Shown: piece after piece, positions 49,817 to 60,093 of the stretch
How positions within the stretch are numbered: the stretch's first letter is position 1
Layout: every line of letters starts with the position of its first letter
Made by a program: the position numbers and the translations under genes
Notes under the pieces: generated by a model
The model's database searches: none
What the model was told of the DNA's origin: nothing
What the model saw: only the letters and a program-made list of their open reading frames with translations
Assembly (NCBI RefSeq): GCF_023277745.1
Contig: NZ_CP086322.1
Location: 5,022,001 to 5,086,000 of the forward strand
DNA length: 64,000 nt
Direction: 5' to 3'
From: Streptomyces halobius
GTDB taxonomy: Bacteria > Actinomycetota > Actinomycetes > Streptomycetales > Streptomycetaceae

Positions 49817-51604
49817 ATGCATCGGTACCGGTCCCATAACTGCGGCGAGCTCCGGGCCGCGGACGTCGACAAGGACGTTCGCCTCAGCGGCTGGCTGCAC
49901 AATCGACGTGACCTGGGCGGCATCCTCTTCATCGATCTCCGCGACCACTACGGCATCACACAGCTCGTCGCCCGCCCCGGCACCGCCGCGTACGAGACCC
50001 TCGACAAGCTCAACAAGGAGTCGGTCGTCCGCATCGACGGCACGGTCAGCTCCCGTGGCGCCGAGAACATCAACCCCGAGCTGCCCACCGGTGAGATCGA
50101 GGTCGAGGTCTCCCAGGTCGAGCTGCTGGGCGGCGCACAGCAGCTGCCGTTCCAGATCAACACCGACGACGGGGTGGGCGAGGAACGGCGTCTTGAGTAC
50201 CGCTTCCTGGACCTGCGCCGCGAGCGCATGCACCGCAACATCATGCTGCGTACGGCGGTCATCTCGGCCATCCGCCAGAAGATGACCGCGCTCGGCTTCA
50301 ACGAGATGGCGACCCCGATCCTGACCGCGACCTCCCCCGAGGGCGCGCGCGACTTCGTGGTGCCGTCCCGGCTGAACCCCGGCAGGTTCTACGCGCTGCC
50401 GCAGGCCCCGCAGCAGTTCAAGCAGCTGTTCATGATCTCGGGCTTCGACCGCTACTTCCAGATCGCGCCCTGCTTCCGCGACGAGGACGCCCGCGCCGAC
50501 CGTTCGCCGGGCGAGTTCTACCAGCTCGACGTCGAGATGTCCTTCGTCGAGCAGGAGGACGTCTTCCAGCCCGTCGAGAAGCTGATGACCGAACTCTTCG
50601 AGGAGTTCGGCAACGGCCGCCACGTCACCTCGCCCTTCCCGCGGATCCCGTTCCGCGAGGCCGTGCTGAAGTACGGCTCCGACAAGCCGGACCTCCGCGC
50701 CCAGCTGGAGCTCGTCGACATCACGGACGTCTTCGAGGGCTCGGAGTTCAAGGCGTTCGCCGGGAAGCACGTGCGCGCGCTGCCGGTGCCGGACACCGCC
50801 TCCCAGACGCGGAAGTTCTTCGACGGCCTCGGCGACTACGCCGTCGAGCACGGCGCGAAGGGCCTGGCCTGGGTGCGGGTCGGCGAGGACGGCTCGCTGA
50901 CCGGCCCGATCGCCAAGTTCCTCACCGAGGAGAACGTCAAGGTCCTCACCGAGCGTCTGTCGCTCGCGCCGGGCCACGCGGTCTTCTTCGGCGCGGGTGA
51001 CTTCGACGAGGTCTCGAAGATCATGGGCGCGGTCCGCGTCGAGGCCGCCAAGCGCGCGGGCCACTTCGAGGAGGACGTCTTCCGCTTCTGCTGGATCGTC
51101 GACTTCCCGATGTACGAGCGGGACGCGGACACCGGCAAGGTCGACTTCTCGCACAATCCCTTCTCCATGCCGCAGGGCGGCCTGGAGGCCCTGGAGACCC
51201 AGGACCCGCTGGACATTCTGGGCTGGCAGTACGACATCGTCTGCAACGGTGTGGAGCTGTCCTCCGGCGCGATCCGGAACCACGAGCCCGAGATCATGTT
51301 CAAGGCGTTCGAGATCGCCGGGTACTCGAAGGAGACCGTCGAGCACGAGTTCTCCGGCATGCTCCGCGCCTTCCAGTACGGCGCCCCGCCGCACGGCGGT
51401 ATCGCCCCGGGCGTCGACCGCATCGTGATGCTGCTCGCCGACGAGCCCAACATCCGCGAGACGATCGCCTTCCCGCTCAACGGCAACGCCCAGGACCTGA
51501 TGATGGGCGCGCCGACGGAGCTGGAGGAGGCGCGGCTGAAGGAGCTGCATCTGAGCATCTACCGGGGGCCGGCCAAGCCGACGCCTTACAAGCCGACGAA
51601 GTAG
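49817..51604 (+). CDS. aspS: Aspartate--tRNA ligase
   Basis: The 595-residue class IIb synthetase starts [20 protein letters not shown] with an OB-fold anticodon-binding domain ([20 protein letters not shown]). It has motif 2 [20 protein letters not shown], the bacterial GAD insertion domain and motif 3 [20 protein letters not shown]. Length is normal for the bacterial type with a GAD domain. It may be discriminating or act also on tRNA-Asn; this cannot be decided by eye. It is monocistronic and convergent with metG, which is separated by a hairpin terminator. Confidence 0.96.
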   Translation: MHRYRSHNCGELRAADVDKDVRLSGWLHNRRDLGGILFIDLRDHYGITQLVARPGTAAYETLDKLNKESVVRIDGTVSSRGAENINPELPTGEIEVEVSQVELLGGAQQLPFQINTDDGVGEERRLEYRFLDLRRERMHRNIMLRTAVISAIRQKMTALGFNEMATPILTATSPEGARDFVVPSRLNPGRFYALPQAPQQFKQLFMISGFDRYFQIAPCFRDEDARADRSPGEFYQLDVEMSFVEQEDVFQPVEKLMTELFEEFGNGRHVTSPFPRIPFREAVLKYGSDKPDLRAQLELVDITDVFEGSEFKAFAGKHVRALPVPDTASQTRKFFDGLGDYAVEHGAKGLAWVRVGEDGSLTGPIAKFLTEENVKVLTERLSLAPGHAVFFGAGDFDEVSKIMGAVRVEAAKRAGHFEEDVFRFCWIVDFPMYERDADTGKVDFSHNPFSMPQGGLEALETQDPLDILGWQYDIVCNGVELSSGAIRNHEPEIMFKAFEIAGYSKETVEHEFSGMLRAFQYGAPPHGGIAPGVDRIVMLLADEPNIRETIAFPLNGNAQDLMMGAPTELEEARLKELHLSIYRGPAKPTPYKPTK

Positions 51605-51893
51605 GCGCTGCGCCCGGCTCGCGCCGACGTGGTGGTCCGCTGCGCCTGGCCCGGGCCGACTTGGTCGCTCGCCGTTTTCGGTTGGCCCGCCGTGGGGGTT
51701 TCGCCTGCGGCGGGCCTCGCCGTGTTCGGCTTTCCCTCCGTGGGGGTTGCTGTGGCTGTGTTCCGCTGCGCGGGGCTGTTCGGCAGAGGTGCCGGAACTC
51801 CGGACTCCGTCGTGCGGTCCGGCACCTCCCGAGGGTGGATGGTGGAAGACGGTGGGGGCGTGCCTCGGCCGCCCCTCGCGGGCGTCCGCCCAT

Positions 51894-51933
51894 GGCGATG
51901 CCCCTGGACCGGCCTCGGTCCAGGGGCATCGCC
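51894..51933. terminator. Bidirectional hairpin between aspS and metG
   Basis: A perfect 17-bp stem (51894-51910 with 51917-51933) has a 6-nt loop. It stands 18 bp from the metG stop and 290 bp after aspS. The preceding aspS-side DNA (51605-51890) holds imperfect copies of CCGTGGGGGTT and no supported gene. Confidence 0.8.
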
Positions 51934-51951
51934 AGTGGTTACGGGTGCCGG

Positions 51952-53676
51952 TTACGCGTCCCCGTCCTCGCCCCCGCCGAACTGCTCCCGGTAAGCCGCC
52001 AGATCATCCTCGGTGATCTTCGCGAAGAGCACCGGCGGCACCGTGAACGGCGTCCCGGCGGGCACCGACGACAGCGTCTGCGCCTCCTCCTGGGACACCC
52101 ACACCGCCGTGTCGTTCTCCAGCGCGAACGCGCTCCGCATCGCCTTCGCCGAGGAGGGGATGAACGGCTCGGACACGATCGCGTACAGATGGATCAGGTT
52201 CATCGCGGTCCGCAGCGTCAGCGCCGCCGCGTCCTTGTCCGTCTTGATCTCCAGCCACGGGGCCTTCTCCTCCAGGTAGGAGTTGCCCGCGCTCCACAGG
52301 GCACGCAGCGAGGCCGCCGCCTTACGGAACTGCAGGGCCTCCATGTGGCCCTCGTACTCCGCCAGCAGCCCCGCGATCTCCTCGCCCAGCTTCTGCTCCG
52401 CGGCACCGGCCGGCGCGCCCGCCGGCACCTCGTCCCCGAAGCGCTTCCGCGAGAACGAGAGCACCCGGTTGACGAAGTTGCCGAGCGTGTCCGCCAGGTC
52501 CTTGTTGACCGTGGAGGCGAACAGCTCCCAGGTGAAGGAGGTGTCGTCCGACTCCGGGGCGTGGGCCATCAGGAAATAGCGCCAGTAGTCGGCCGGCAGC
52601 AGCTCCAGTGCCGCGTCCGTGAAGACCCCGCGCTTCTGCGACGTCGAGAACTTCCCGCCGTAGTAGTTGAGCCAGTTGAACGCCTTCAGGAAGTCGACCT
52701 TCTTCCACGGCTCGCGGGTGCCCAGCTGCGTCGCCGGGAACATGACGCTGTGGAACGGCACATTGTCCTTGGCCATGAACTCCGTGTACCGGACGTCATC
52801 GGCGTCGTACCACCACGACTTCCAGTCGCGGTTCTCCGGGTCGACGTCCGCCCACTCCTTCGTCGACCCGATGTACTCGATCGGCGCGTCGAACCAGACG
52901 TAGAAGACCTTGCCCTCGGCCGCCAGCTCCGGCCACACATCGGCCGGCACCGGAACGCCCCAGTCCAGGTCGCGGGTGATCGCGCGGTCCTGGAGGCCCT
53001 CCGTCAGCCACTTGTGCGCAATGGAGGAAGCGAGCGTCGGCCATTCCTTGCTGCCGTTGCCGTCCAGCCAGCCCTCGACCTCGTGCTGCAGCTTCGACTG
53101 GAGGAGAAAGAGGTGCTTGGTCTCGCGTACTTCCAGGTCGCCGCTGCCGCTGATCGCCGACCGCGCGTCGATCAGATCCGTCGGGTCCAGCACCCGGGTG
53201 CAGTTCTCGCACTGGTCACCACGCGCCTTGTCGTAGCCGCAGTGCGGACACGTGCCGACGATGTAGCGGTCCGGCAGAAAGCGCTGGTCGGCATTCGAGT
53301 AGACCTGCCGAATGGCGCGCTCCTCGATGAAGCCGTTCTCGTGCAGCTTCCGCGCGAAATGCTGGGTGAGCTCGACATTCTCCGGCGAAGAACTCCGGCC
53401 GAAGTAATCAAACTCCAGCCCGAATCCCTCGTAGATCGCCTTCTGCCGGTCGTGCTGCTCGCCGCAGAACGCGTCGACCGACCGCCCGGCCTCCTTCGCG
53501 GCCAGCTCGGCGGGGGTGCCGTGCTCGTCCGTCGCACAGATGTAGAGGACGTCGTGCCCGCGCTGCCGCATATACCGGGCATAAACATCGGCCGGGAGCA
53601 TGGACCCCACCATGTTGCCCAGGTGCTTGATCCCGTTGATATACGGAAGGGCGCTGGTGATGAGGTGTCGAGCCAT
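51952..53676 (-). CDS. metG: Methionine--tRNA ligase
   Basis: The 574-residue class I synthetase starts [20 protein letters not shown], with HLGN as the HIGH-type motif. It has a zinc-knuckle [37 protein letters not shown] and a KMSKS-type loop read as [11 protein letters not shown]. The Thr at the KMSKS second Ser-Lys position is unusual compared with the canonical KMSKS/KFSKS. A short helical anticodon domain ends the protein, and the dimerising EMAPII-like tail of E. coli MetG is absent. Convergent with aspS. Confidence 0.95.
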   Translation of the reverse strand: MARHLITSALPYINGIKHLGNMVGSMLPADVYARYMRQRGHDVLYICATDEHGTPAELAAKEAGRSVDAFCGEQHDRQKAIYEGFGLEFDYFGRSSSPENVELTQHFARKLHENGFIEERAIRQVYSNADQRFLPDRYIVGTCPHCGYDKARGDQCENCTRVLDPTDLIDARSAISGSGDLEVRETKHLFLLQSKLQHEVEGWLDGNGSKEWPTLASSIAHKWLTEGLQDRAITRDLDWGVPVPADVWPELAAEGKVFYVWFDAPIEYIGSTKEWADVDPENRDWKSWWYDADDVRYTEFMAKDNVPFHSVMFPATQLGTREPWKKVDFLKAFNWLNYYGGKFSTSQKRGVFTDAALELLPADYWRYFLMAHAPESDDTSFTWELFASTVNKDLADTLGNFVNRVLSFSRKRFGDEVPAGAPAGAAEQKLGEEIAGLLAEYEGHMEALQFRKAAASLRALWSAGNSYLEEKAPWLEIKTDKDAAALTLRTAMNLIHLYAIVSEPFIPSSAKAMRSAFALENDTAVWVSQEEAQTLSSVPAGTPFTVPPVLFAKITEDDLAAYREQFGGGEDGDA

Positions 53677-53877
53677 TGCCGGCTGCTCCCAAGTCGCTAC
53701 GGTGAGTGAGTATTTGCTTTACGGAACGTCAATATCGTACTGGACCGGGCGGGGGGTGGCGGCGCGGGCGGCCGTACGGGCTCGCCGTGCGGGAGGCGGC
53801 CGGTGCCGCCGAAGCAGGCGGGGTGGCGGATGAACTCTTCGGGGCGAGGGGGGAATCCACCGCCCGGGCCGACTTCC

Positions 53878-55422
53878 TCATACCCGCCGCCGGTCGCTGA
53901 CCGGCGGCTCCTCCTCCGTCACCGGGCCCTGCTTCGCCGTCCGGGTCGTGATCATCAGGCCGGCGATCACCGCGGCCAGCAGCATGATCAGCGAGCCGAC
54001 CCCGATCGCCACGTTGAACCCGTGGACGACTCCCTCCTTCACGACGGCGTCCCGCAGGGCCGGCGTCAGACGGCCCTCATTCCTTCGCGCGGCGTCCGCG
54101 AGGCGGGACGCGATGTACGTTGCGCCGGTCGATGTCGCGATCGTGTTGAGCAGCGCCGTGCCGATCGAACCGCCCACCTGCTGCGCCGTGTTGACGGTCG
54201 CGGACGTGACGCCGGAATCGCGTAGCGCCACCCCGCCCGTGGCCGTTGCCATCACCGGCATGAAGATCAGGCCCATGCCGAGGCCGAAGAGGAGTTCGGT
54301 GGGCAGGACGTGCGAGGCGTACGCGGGGCGTGCGGTCAGGAACGTCAGCAGAAACAGGCCCACGGCGGCGGTCAGCGCCCCGGGAACCATCAGCATCCGG
54401 GGCGCGACGCGGTGCAGTAGCCGCGCCGAGATCTGCGTCGCTCCGACGACGATCGCCGCGACCATCGGCAGGAACGCCAGTCCCGCCTTGACCGGCGAAT
54501 AGCCGAGCACGACCTGGAAGTAATAGGTCATGAACAGGAACATTCCGAACATCGAGATGACGGCCAGGCCCATGGTCAGGAAGGCGCCGGCGCGATTGCG
54601 GTCGCGAACGATATGCAGCGGGAGCAGCGGGTGGCGGGCGCGCGTCTGCCACCACGCGAAGACGCCCAGCAGCGTCACGCCGCCCGCCAGCAGCCCGAGG
54701 ACCCGCCCGTCGTCCCAGCCGCGCGGCTGCGCCTCGCTGCATCCGTAGACGATCGCGACCAGGCCGGCGCAGCCCAGCGCCGCGCCGCGTACGTCCAGAT
54801 GGGCGGGGGCGCGGACCGGCTTGTCGTGCAGGAATACGGCCGCGCCGGCGAACGCGAGGGCCGCGATGGGGACGTTCACGTACAGACACCAGCGCCAGTT
54901 CAGGTACTCGGTCAGCAGCCCGCCCGCGATGAGGCCGATGGCGGCGCCACCACCCGCGATCGCGCCGTAGATACCGAACGCTTTGCTCCGCTCTTTCCCG
55001 ATCGTGAAGGTCGTGGTCAGCAGTGAGAGCGCGGACGGGGCGAGCAGCGCGGCGAAGGAGCCTTGCAGGGCGCGCGACCCGAACAGCATCCCGGGGCTGG
55101 TGGCCGCACCGCCCAGCCCGGAGGCGAGGGCGAACCCGACCAGCCCGATCATGAAGGTCCGCTTCCGGCCCACCAGGTCCGCGATCCGCCCGCCGAGGAG
55201 CAGCAGGCCGCCGAAGGCGAGGGTGTACGCGGTGATCACCCACTGCCGGTTCGCGTCCGACACTCCGAGGGCCCGCTGGGCCGACGGCAACGCGATATTC
55301 ACGATGGTCGCGTCCAGCACCACCATCAACTGCGCGATCGCTATCACGACCAGTCCCCACCAGCGACGCGGATCAGCCGCGGGCTGGGTGGGCCGGCTGG
55401 GGGTGACCGGTTCACCCTTCAC
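53878..55422 (-). CDS. DHA2-type MFS efflux transporter, 14-TM
   Basis: From GTG 55422 the 514-residue protein has 14 predicted helices and the DHA2 signatures WWGLVVIAIAQLMVVLDATI, VNIALPSAQRALG, QWVITAYTLAFGGLLLLGGR and IADLVGRKRTFMIGLVGFAL. Such pumps export drugs and antibiotics with proton exchange. The frame extends a further 63 codons upstream without character and with no convincing ribosome-binding site, so the start is uncertain. The gene has no adjacent regulator; 201 bp separate it from metG. Confidence 0.87.
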   Translation of the reverse strand: MKGEPVTPSRPTQPAADPRRWWGLVVIAIAQLMVVLDATIVNIALPSAQRALGVSDANRQWVITAYTLAFGGLLLLGGRIADLVGRKRTFMIGLVGFALASGLGGAATSPGMLFGSRALQGSFAALLAPSALSLLTTTFTIGKERSKAFGIYGAIAGGGAAIGLIAGGLLTEYLNWRWCLYVNVPIAALAFAGAAVFLHDKPVRAPAHLDVRGAALGCAGLVAIVYGCSEAQPRGWDDGRVLGLLAGGVTLLGVFAWWQTRARHPLLPLHIVRDRNRAGAFLTMGLAVISMFGMFLFMTYYFQVVLGYSPVKAGLAFLPMVAAIVVGATQISARLLHRVAPRMLMVPGALTAAVGLFLLTFLTARPAYASHVLPTELLFGLGMGLIFMPVMATATGGVALRDSGVTSATVNTAQQVGGSIGTALLNTIATSTGATYIASRLADAARRNEGRLTPALRDAVVKEGVVHGFNVAIGVGSLIMLLAAVIAGLMITTRTAKQGPVTEEEPPVSDRRRV

Positions 55423-55659
55423 CCATTCAGCGTAGGCGGGGTGGCGGTGGGGCGCCTGGTGGTGCGGGGGTGTGCCGGGGCGCGGCCTGGCTCCCGGCTC
55501 CCGCATCTCGACTCCCGGATCTCGGAATCCGAGCCCCGAGATCCGAGCTCTCATTCGTTGGTCTTTGGTCGGGTTTGGGGTTGGCTGGTAATGCCCCACA
55601 ACCAACCCCAACGGGCGTGCCTACCACGGCGGATCACTTTTCGTCACTGAGCAAGGACG
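55423..55659. repeat. Palindrome-rich intergenic DNA upstream of the efflux gene
   Basis: Overlapping short dyads built on CTCGGA/TCCGAG and CTCGGGGC/GCCCCGAG words (about 55485-55552) form several alternative hairpins. No gene is supported. They may act in regulation of the DHA2 gene or be remnants of palindromic repeats. Confidence 0.4.
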
Positions 55660-55697
55660 ACGGCCGTGGTGGGCCCGATGGGGCCCACCACGGCCGT
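55660..55697. terminator. Hairpin terminator after the VWA gene
   Basis: A perfect 17-bp stem (55660-55676 with 55681-55697) has a 4-nt loop, 31 bp downstream of the minus-strand VWA gene stop. Confidence 0.8.
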
Positions 55698-55727
55698 GGG
55701 ATGGAGAGTTGAGCGCTGTGGGGTGGG

Positions 55728-57188
55728 TCAGTTGTCCTTGAGGACGCCGGTGGTGCGGGCCTCGGTGAGCCACTCGGGGAACTCGACCATCAGCTGCTGG
55801 TAGAGCTCGTCGGCGGAGAGGCTGCGGGGGTCGCGGCCGGCGTGGAAGAAGCCGGCGTTGTCGACGACGCGCTTCTCCGGGACGGCCAGGTCGTCCAGCT
55901 TGCGGAGGAAGTCGAAGCCCTTTGCGTCCGGGTCGCCGAAGCCGATGAACTGCCAGAAGATGGGGAGTTCGGCGGCCTCGCACAGGGCCTTTTCGGCGGC
56001 CGGCTTGGAGGTCGGCGCGCCGTCGGTCTGGAAGATGACGAACGCCGGGGCCTCGGAGCCGGACTTCTTGTAGTGCTCGACGACGGCGTTGATGGCCCAG
56101 TGGTAGTTCGTACGGCCCATGTGGCCGAGGCCGGAGTGCAGTTCCTCGATGCGGCCCTCGTAGTTGGTGAGGTCGAGGTCGGTGGTTCCGTCGACGTCGG
56201 TCGAGAAGAACACGACCGGGACGATGCCGTCGTCGTCGAGGTTGGCGGAGAGGCCGAGGGCCTGCTCGGCAAGGTGCTGGACCGTGCCGTCCTTGTAGTA
56301 GTTGCGCATCGAGCCGGAGCGGTCGAGGACCAGGTAGACGGCGGCGCGCTGGGTGGCGAGGCCGTGCTTCTGGAGGGTGACGCCCGCGGACTTGTAGAGG
56401 CTGACGAGGCCGGGGGCCGTGGACTCGACCTTCGTGAGGGAGATGGCGGGAGTGGCGGACGCGGTGTCGGGGGTAGTGGCCTTTGCGGGGGTCGGTTCCG
56501 GCGCGGGGGCGTGCATTGGCTCCGCCTCCACCATCGGTTCCGGCTTCGGCTTCGGCTTCGGCTCCGCCTTCGCCGGTTCGGTGGCAGGCTCCGGGTCGGC
56601 CGCCACCGGTGCCGGGTTGTCGAACGCCCGGCTCACCAGATCGGAGATGGTGTCGGCCTTGGGCTCCACAGCGATCTCAATGGGCGACGCGGACTTGAGC
56701 TCCTCAGTGGCCTCAGCGGTTTCAGCTGCCTCAGTGGCGTGAGTTGCCTGAATTGCCTCAAGAGGCGCTACGGGCTCCTCGGGCGCATCGGCAGCCGGGA
56801 TGGCGGTCGAGGAGGCGGTCGCAGCCGTGCCGGCGGTCGCGACGACCTCCTCCGTCTGCCCCACCCCCTCCGTGGCGGCCGTAGCCGCCGTAGCCGCCGT
56901 CGTCTTCGGCTCCGCCGTCCCGCTGTCCACCGGGCTGCCCTGTGCCGGGAGCGTGGCGGTCGTCGGCGTCGGCTCCGGCTCCGGGGCGGGGCTCTCGGCG
57001 GGAGCCGTGCGGGCGGCGGGTACCTCGGGTTCCGGGGTCGGGGTGGCGGATACCGGCGTGGACTCCTCGCGGGCCTCCGGGATCGTCGCCGACTCCGGCG
57101 TATCGGCGCTGCTCGGTGCCGCGCCGGTCTCTTCACGGGTCGCCTTCGAGCGACCGAAAGCGTTGCGCAGCAGACTCCGAATGCCCAT
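55728..57188 (-). CDS. VWA-domain protein with long disordered N-terminal region
   Basis: The 486-residue protein begins MGIRSLLRNAFGRSKATREE. About 240 residues of Ala/Pro/Glu/Thr-rich, probably disordered sequence include KPKPKPEP and repeated TATE/ATEAAETAEATEE. The C-terminal domain is a von Willebrand A fold with MIDAS AVYLVLDRSGSM and FVIFQTDGAPTSKPAA, plus LPIFWQFIGFGDPDAKGFDF. Similar VWA proteins accompany TerD-type tellurium-resistance/stress systems, but no TerD lies here. There is no signal peptide, so it is probably cytoplasmic. Mg-dependent partner binding is assumed from the intact MIDAS. Confidence 0.82.
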   Translation of the reverse strand: MGIRSLLRNAFGRSKATREETGAAPSSADTPESATIPEAREESTPVSATPTPEPEVPAARTAPAESPAPEPEPTPTTATLPAQGSPVDSGTAEPKTTAATAATAATEGVGQTEEVVATAGTAATASSTAIPAADAPEEPVAPLEAIQATHATEAAETAEATEELKSASPIEIAVEPKADTISDLVSRAFDNPAPVAADPEPATEPAKAEPKPKPKPEPMVEAEPMHAPAPEPTPAKATTPDTASATPAISLTKVESTAPGLVSLYKSAGVTLQKHGLATQRAAVYLVLDRSGSMRNYYKDGTVQHLAEQALGLSANLDDDGIVPVVFFSTDVDGTTDLDLTNYEGRIEELHSGLGHMGRTNYHWAINAVVEHYKKSGSEAPAFVIFQTDGAPTSKPAAEKALCEAAELPIFWQFIGFGDPDAKGFDFLRKLDDLAVPEKRVVDNAGFFHAGRDPRSLSADELYQQLMVEFPEWLTEARTTGVLKDN

Positions 57189-57403
57189 CGGCGAACCTCT
57201 CTTGCGTGTGGTGGGTGCGGCGAATGTCCGTGAAGCACAGACATGTCCCTGACCAGGACGGATACGTAAGGGTAGCGGCCTGCACCGGGCTCATCGTGGG
57301 ACCCCGCGCCTTGTGTGGTGGGCCATCCGGGGGGCTGATGGCGGGATGCGGTTTCGGCCAGGGGGTGTGCGTTGTGGCGGTTCGGTGAATGGCCGACGGG
57401 CCG

Positions 57404-57490
57404 GCTGCGTTGCACCTGGTCGGAGGTGGGGCCGGCCGCCTGCGTCGTGCCTGGTCAGCTCGCTGCGTTGGGTCTGGTCGGAGGTGGGGC
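57404..57490. repeat. 29-bp direct repeat, two copies
   Basis: GCTGCGTTG-NNN-CTGGTCGGAGGTGGGGC occurs at 57404-57432 and 57462-57490, differing only in the three middle bases. It lies in the 478-bp gap between the VWA gene and phoX, upstream of the PHO-box-like element. Confidence 0.55.
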
Positions 57491-57528
57491 AGTCGGCCAT
57501 GGGTCCCTCGGGCTCGTAGTCCCCTCGG

Positions 57529-57550
57529 ATTCACCTTCAGTTCACGCTCA
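57529..57550 (+). promoter_or_regulatory. PHO-box-like 11-bp direct repeat upstream of phoX
   Basis: ATTCACCTTCA (57529-57539) and GTTCACGCTCA (57540-57550) are contiguous 11-nt units of the GTTCACC type recognised by Streptomyces PhoP. The box ends 116 bp before the phoX start. The third unit is not conserved. Phosphate-starvation control fits the gene. Confidence 0.65.
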
Positions 57551-57666
57551 CGATGCCGTCCGGCGGGCCGGCGCCCTTACCGTCACGGCGAATCGAGCGA
57601 AGCGAACAAACTGAACGACGCGGATGGCGCGTTCGGCGCGTATAGCGCGTTACGGAGGAGAAAAGC

Positions 57667-59751
57667 GTGCGCAAGTTTCTGCCGCTGATCGGCTCGCACC
57701 CCGGCGGGCGTTCGGCCATGACGTGCCGGTACCGCTGCGGCGACGCCTGTTTCCATGAGACGCCCAATGTGAGCGACAACGAATATGTCGGTGATGTCAT
57801 CGCCGGTGCGCTGTCGCGGCGTTCCATGGTGCGGGCGGCCGCGGTGGTGACGGTCGCGGCCGCGACCGGCGGTGCCGTGTTGACCGGGGCGGGGGCACCG
57901 CAGGCCGGCGCCGCGACCGCCGCGGGCCCCGGCGACCTCCGTGGGAGGGGCGGGAAGAGCGGGAAGGCCGCGCGTGGTCTGCGGTTCCCGGTTGTCGCGC
58001 CGAATACCGTCGACGATGTCACGGTGCCCGAGGGGTATGCGCACAATGTCGTCATCCGATGGGGTGACCCGATCCTGCGTGGTGCCCCGGCCTTCCGTCC
58101 CGATCAGCAGTCGGCCAAGGCGCAGGCGGGGCAGTTCGGTTACAACAACGACTACATGGCCGTGCTGGAGGTGCCGGGTGAGCGGCACCGGCAGCTGCTG
58201 GTGATCAATCACGAGTACACGGACGAACAGTTGATGTTCGCCGGGTACGATCCCGAGAAGCCGACGCGTGAGCAGGCCGAGATCGGCTGGGCGGCGCATG
58301 GTCTGTCCATACTCGTCGCTCAGGAGGAGCGGCGCACCGGTCGGCTGACCGCGGTGACGCGTCACCACCTCAACCGTCGGATCACCGGGACCACACCGTT
58401 CGAGGTCACCGGCCCGGCGGCGGGCAGCGAGCTGCTGAAGACGTCTGCGGATCCCGAGGGCACCCGCATTCTCGGCACGCTCAACAACTGCGGTGGCGGT
58501 ATCACGCCGTGGGGCACGGTGCTGTCGGGCGAGGAGAATTTCCATCAGTATTTCGCCAATGGGGATTCCGTCACCGATCCGGTAGCGGCGGCCCGGCTCA
58601 AGCGGTACGGGGTGGCCGGGGCCGCCAGTGAGCGGAAGTGGGAGCGGTTCGACAAGCGCTTCGATGTCGCACGCGAGCCGAATGAGGTGAACCGGTTCGG
58701 GTGGGTCGTGGAGATCGATCCATTCGATCCCGAGTCGACGCCGCGGAAGCTGACGGCGCTGGGACGGTTCAAGCATGAGGCGGCCGAGCCCCGGCTGACG
58801 GACGATGGCCGCCCGGTGCTCTACATGGGCGACGACGAGAAGTTTGATTACTTCTACAAGTTCGTCTCCGCGAAGCGGATGAAGCGGGGCAGCACACCGC
58901 ACGTCCGGGAGCACAATCGGACGCTGCTGGACGAAGGCACGCTGTACGTCGCCAAGTTCACCGGCGACAGCGCCGGGGAGATCGACGGCTCCGGGAAGCT
59001 GCCGGAGGACGGCGAGTTCGACGGCTCCGGGAAGTGGATTCCGCTGGCCAGCGGCCGTAGGTCGTATGTGCCGGGGATGACGGCGGAAGAGGTGTACGTC
59101 TTCACGCGGATGGCCGCCGACAAGGTGGGCGCCACGAAGATGGACCGGCCGGAGGACGTCGAGCCCAGCCCGCGCACCGGACGGGTCTATGCCGCCCTGA
59201 CGAACAACAGCGACCGCGGAAAGGACGGGAAGGCCGCCGCGGACGAGGCCAATCCCCGGAACGCCAACAAGCACGGACAGATTCTGGAGTTGAGCGAGCA
59301 CTGCGGCGATCCGTCGTCGGAACGCTTTCACTGGAATCTGTTCCTGGTCTGTGGCGACCCCGAGGACCCGGCCACGTACTTCGGTGGATTCCCGAAGGAT
59401 CAGGTCAGCCCGATTTCCTGTCCGGACAACATCACGTTCGACGCGTACGGAAATCTGTGGATCTCGACCGACGGCAATGCGCTGGGCAGCCATGACGGGC
59501 TGTTCGGGGTGGCGACCGCGGGCGAACGGCGCGGTCAGGTCTTGCAGTTTCTGACCGTGCCGAAGGGGGCCGAGACCTGCGGGCCGATCGTCCAGGACCG
59601 CAGGGTCATGATCGCCGTGCAGCATCCGGGCGAGGTGGACGGCGCGAGCGTGGAGAAGCCGGCGTCGCAGTGGCCGGACGGTGCCGGGGCGCTGGTCCGG
59701 CCGTCCGTGGTGAGCGTGTGGCGGGAGAACGGGCGGGACATCGGGGTGTGA
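57667..59751 (+). CDS. phoX: PhoX-family secreted alkaline phosphatase
   Basis: The 694-residue protein starts MRKFLPLIGSHPGGRSAMTC. It has a Tat-like signal ALSRRSMVRAAAVVTVAAAT, the DUF839/PhoX propeller motifs VINHEYTDEQLMFAGYDPEK, ILGTLNNCGGGITPWGTVLS and GEENFHQYFAN, VVEIDPFDPESTPRKLTALG, HEAAEPRLTDDGRPVLYMGD and SCPDNITFDAYGNLWISTDG. PhoX enzymes need Ca and Fe and release phosphate from organic esters outside the cell. GTG 57667 follows GGAGGAGA by 5 nt. It is preceded by a PHO-box-like repeat. Confidence 0.92.
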   Translation: MRKFLPLIGSHPGGRSAMTCRYRCGDACFHETPNVSDNEYVGDVIAGALSRRSMVRAAAVVTVAAATGGAVLTGAGAPQAGAATAAGPGDLRGRGGKSGKAARGLRFPVVAPNTVDDVTVPEGYAHNVVIRWGDPILRGAPAFRPDQQSAKAQAGQFGYNNDYMAVLEVPGERHRQLLVINHEYTDEQLMFAGYDPEKPTREQAEIGWAAHGLSILVAQEERRTGRLTAVTRHHLNRRITGTTPFEVTGPAAGSELLKTSADPEGTRILGTLNNCGGGITPWGTVLSGEENFHQYFANGDSVTDPVAAARLKRYGVAGAASERKWERFDKRFDVAREPNEVNRFGWVVEIDPFDPESTPRKLTALGRFKHEAAEPRLTDDGRPVLYMGDDEKFDYFYKFVSAKRMKRGSTPHVREHNRTLLDEGTLYVAKFTGDSAGEIDGSGKLPEDGEFDGSGKWIPLASGRRSYVPGMTAEEVYVFTRMAADKVGATKMDRPEDVEPSPRTGRVYAALTNNSDRGKDGKAAADEANPRNANKHGQILELSEHCGDPSSERFHWNLFLVCGDPEDPATYFGGFPKDQVSPISCPDNITFDAYGNLWISTDGNALGSHDGLFGVATAGERRGQVLQFLTVPKGAETCGPIVQDRRVMIAVQHPGEVDGASVEKPASQWPDGAGALVRPSVVSVWRENGRDIGV

Positions 59752-59829
59752 GCTCCGGGTCCGTAGGGCCATAAGGCCCGTAGGCCGCAGGGCCGTACGG
59801 CGCGTAGGCCCGTGAACCGCCGATGATCT

Positions 59830-59864
59830 GGGCGCCCCTTTTGCGGGGGGGGGGAGGGGCGCCC
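59830..59864 (+). terminator. Hairpin downstream of phoX with G10 run in the loop
   Basis: GGGCGCCCC (59830-59838) pairs with GGGGCGCCC (59856-59864). The loop holds TTTTGC and a run of ten G (59845-59854), likely to vary in length between strains or sequencing runs. Confidence 0.7.
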
Positions 59865-59918
59865 ACCGGCGTACATCTGCCCCGGCATCACATCGCGCCG
59901 TGGAGCCCCGGCCGAAGA

Positions 59919-59979
59919 GTTCGTTCAGTCAGTTCGTTTCGTTCAGTCAGTTCGTTCGGATAGTTCGTTCAGCTATCCG
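59919..59979 (+). repeat. GTTC-rich direct repeats plus small dyad upstream of the esterase
   Basis: GTTC words occur as 4-bp-spaced pairs at 59919/59923, 59950/59954 and 59963/59967, with further copies at 59932 and 59941. CAGTCAGTTCGTT is repeated. CGGATAG (59957-59963) pairs with CTATCCG (59973-59979). This is the only structured part of the rest of the 342-bp gap; regulator unknown. Confidence 0.45.
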
Positions 59980-60093
59980 ATGCGCAGTCGTGCCCGTTTT
60001 CTCCGGTGACCATTGTCCGGACCCGTCCGTTGTGCCACTAGGCGGCCGATATGAAGGCAAGAAGCCTTTCTGGGTGACGGGAGATGTGGGCGC

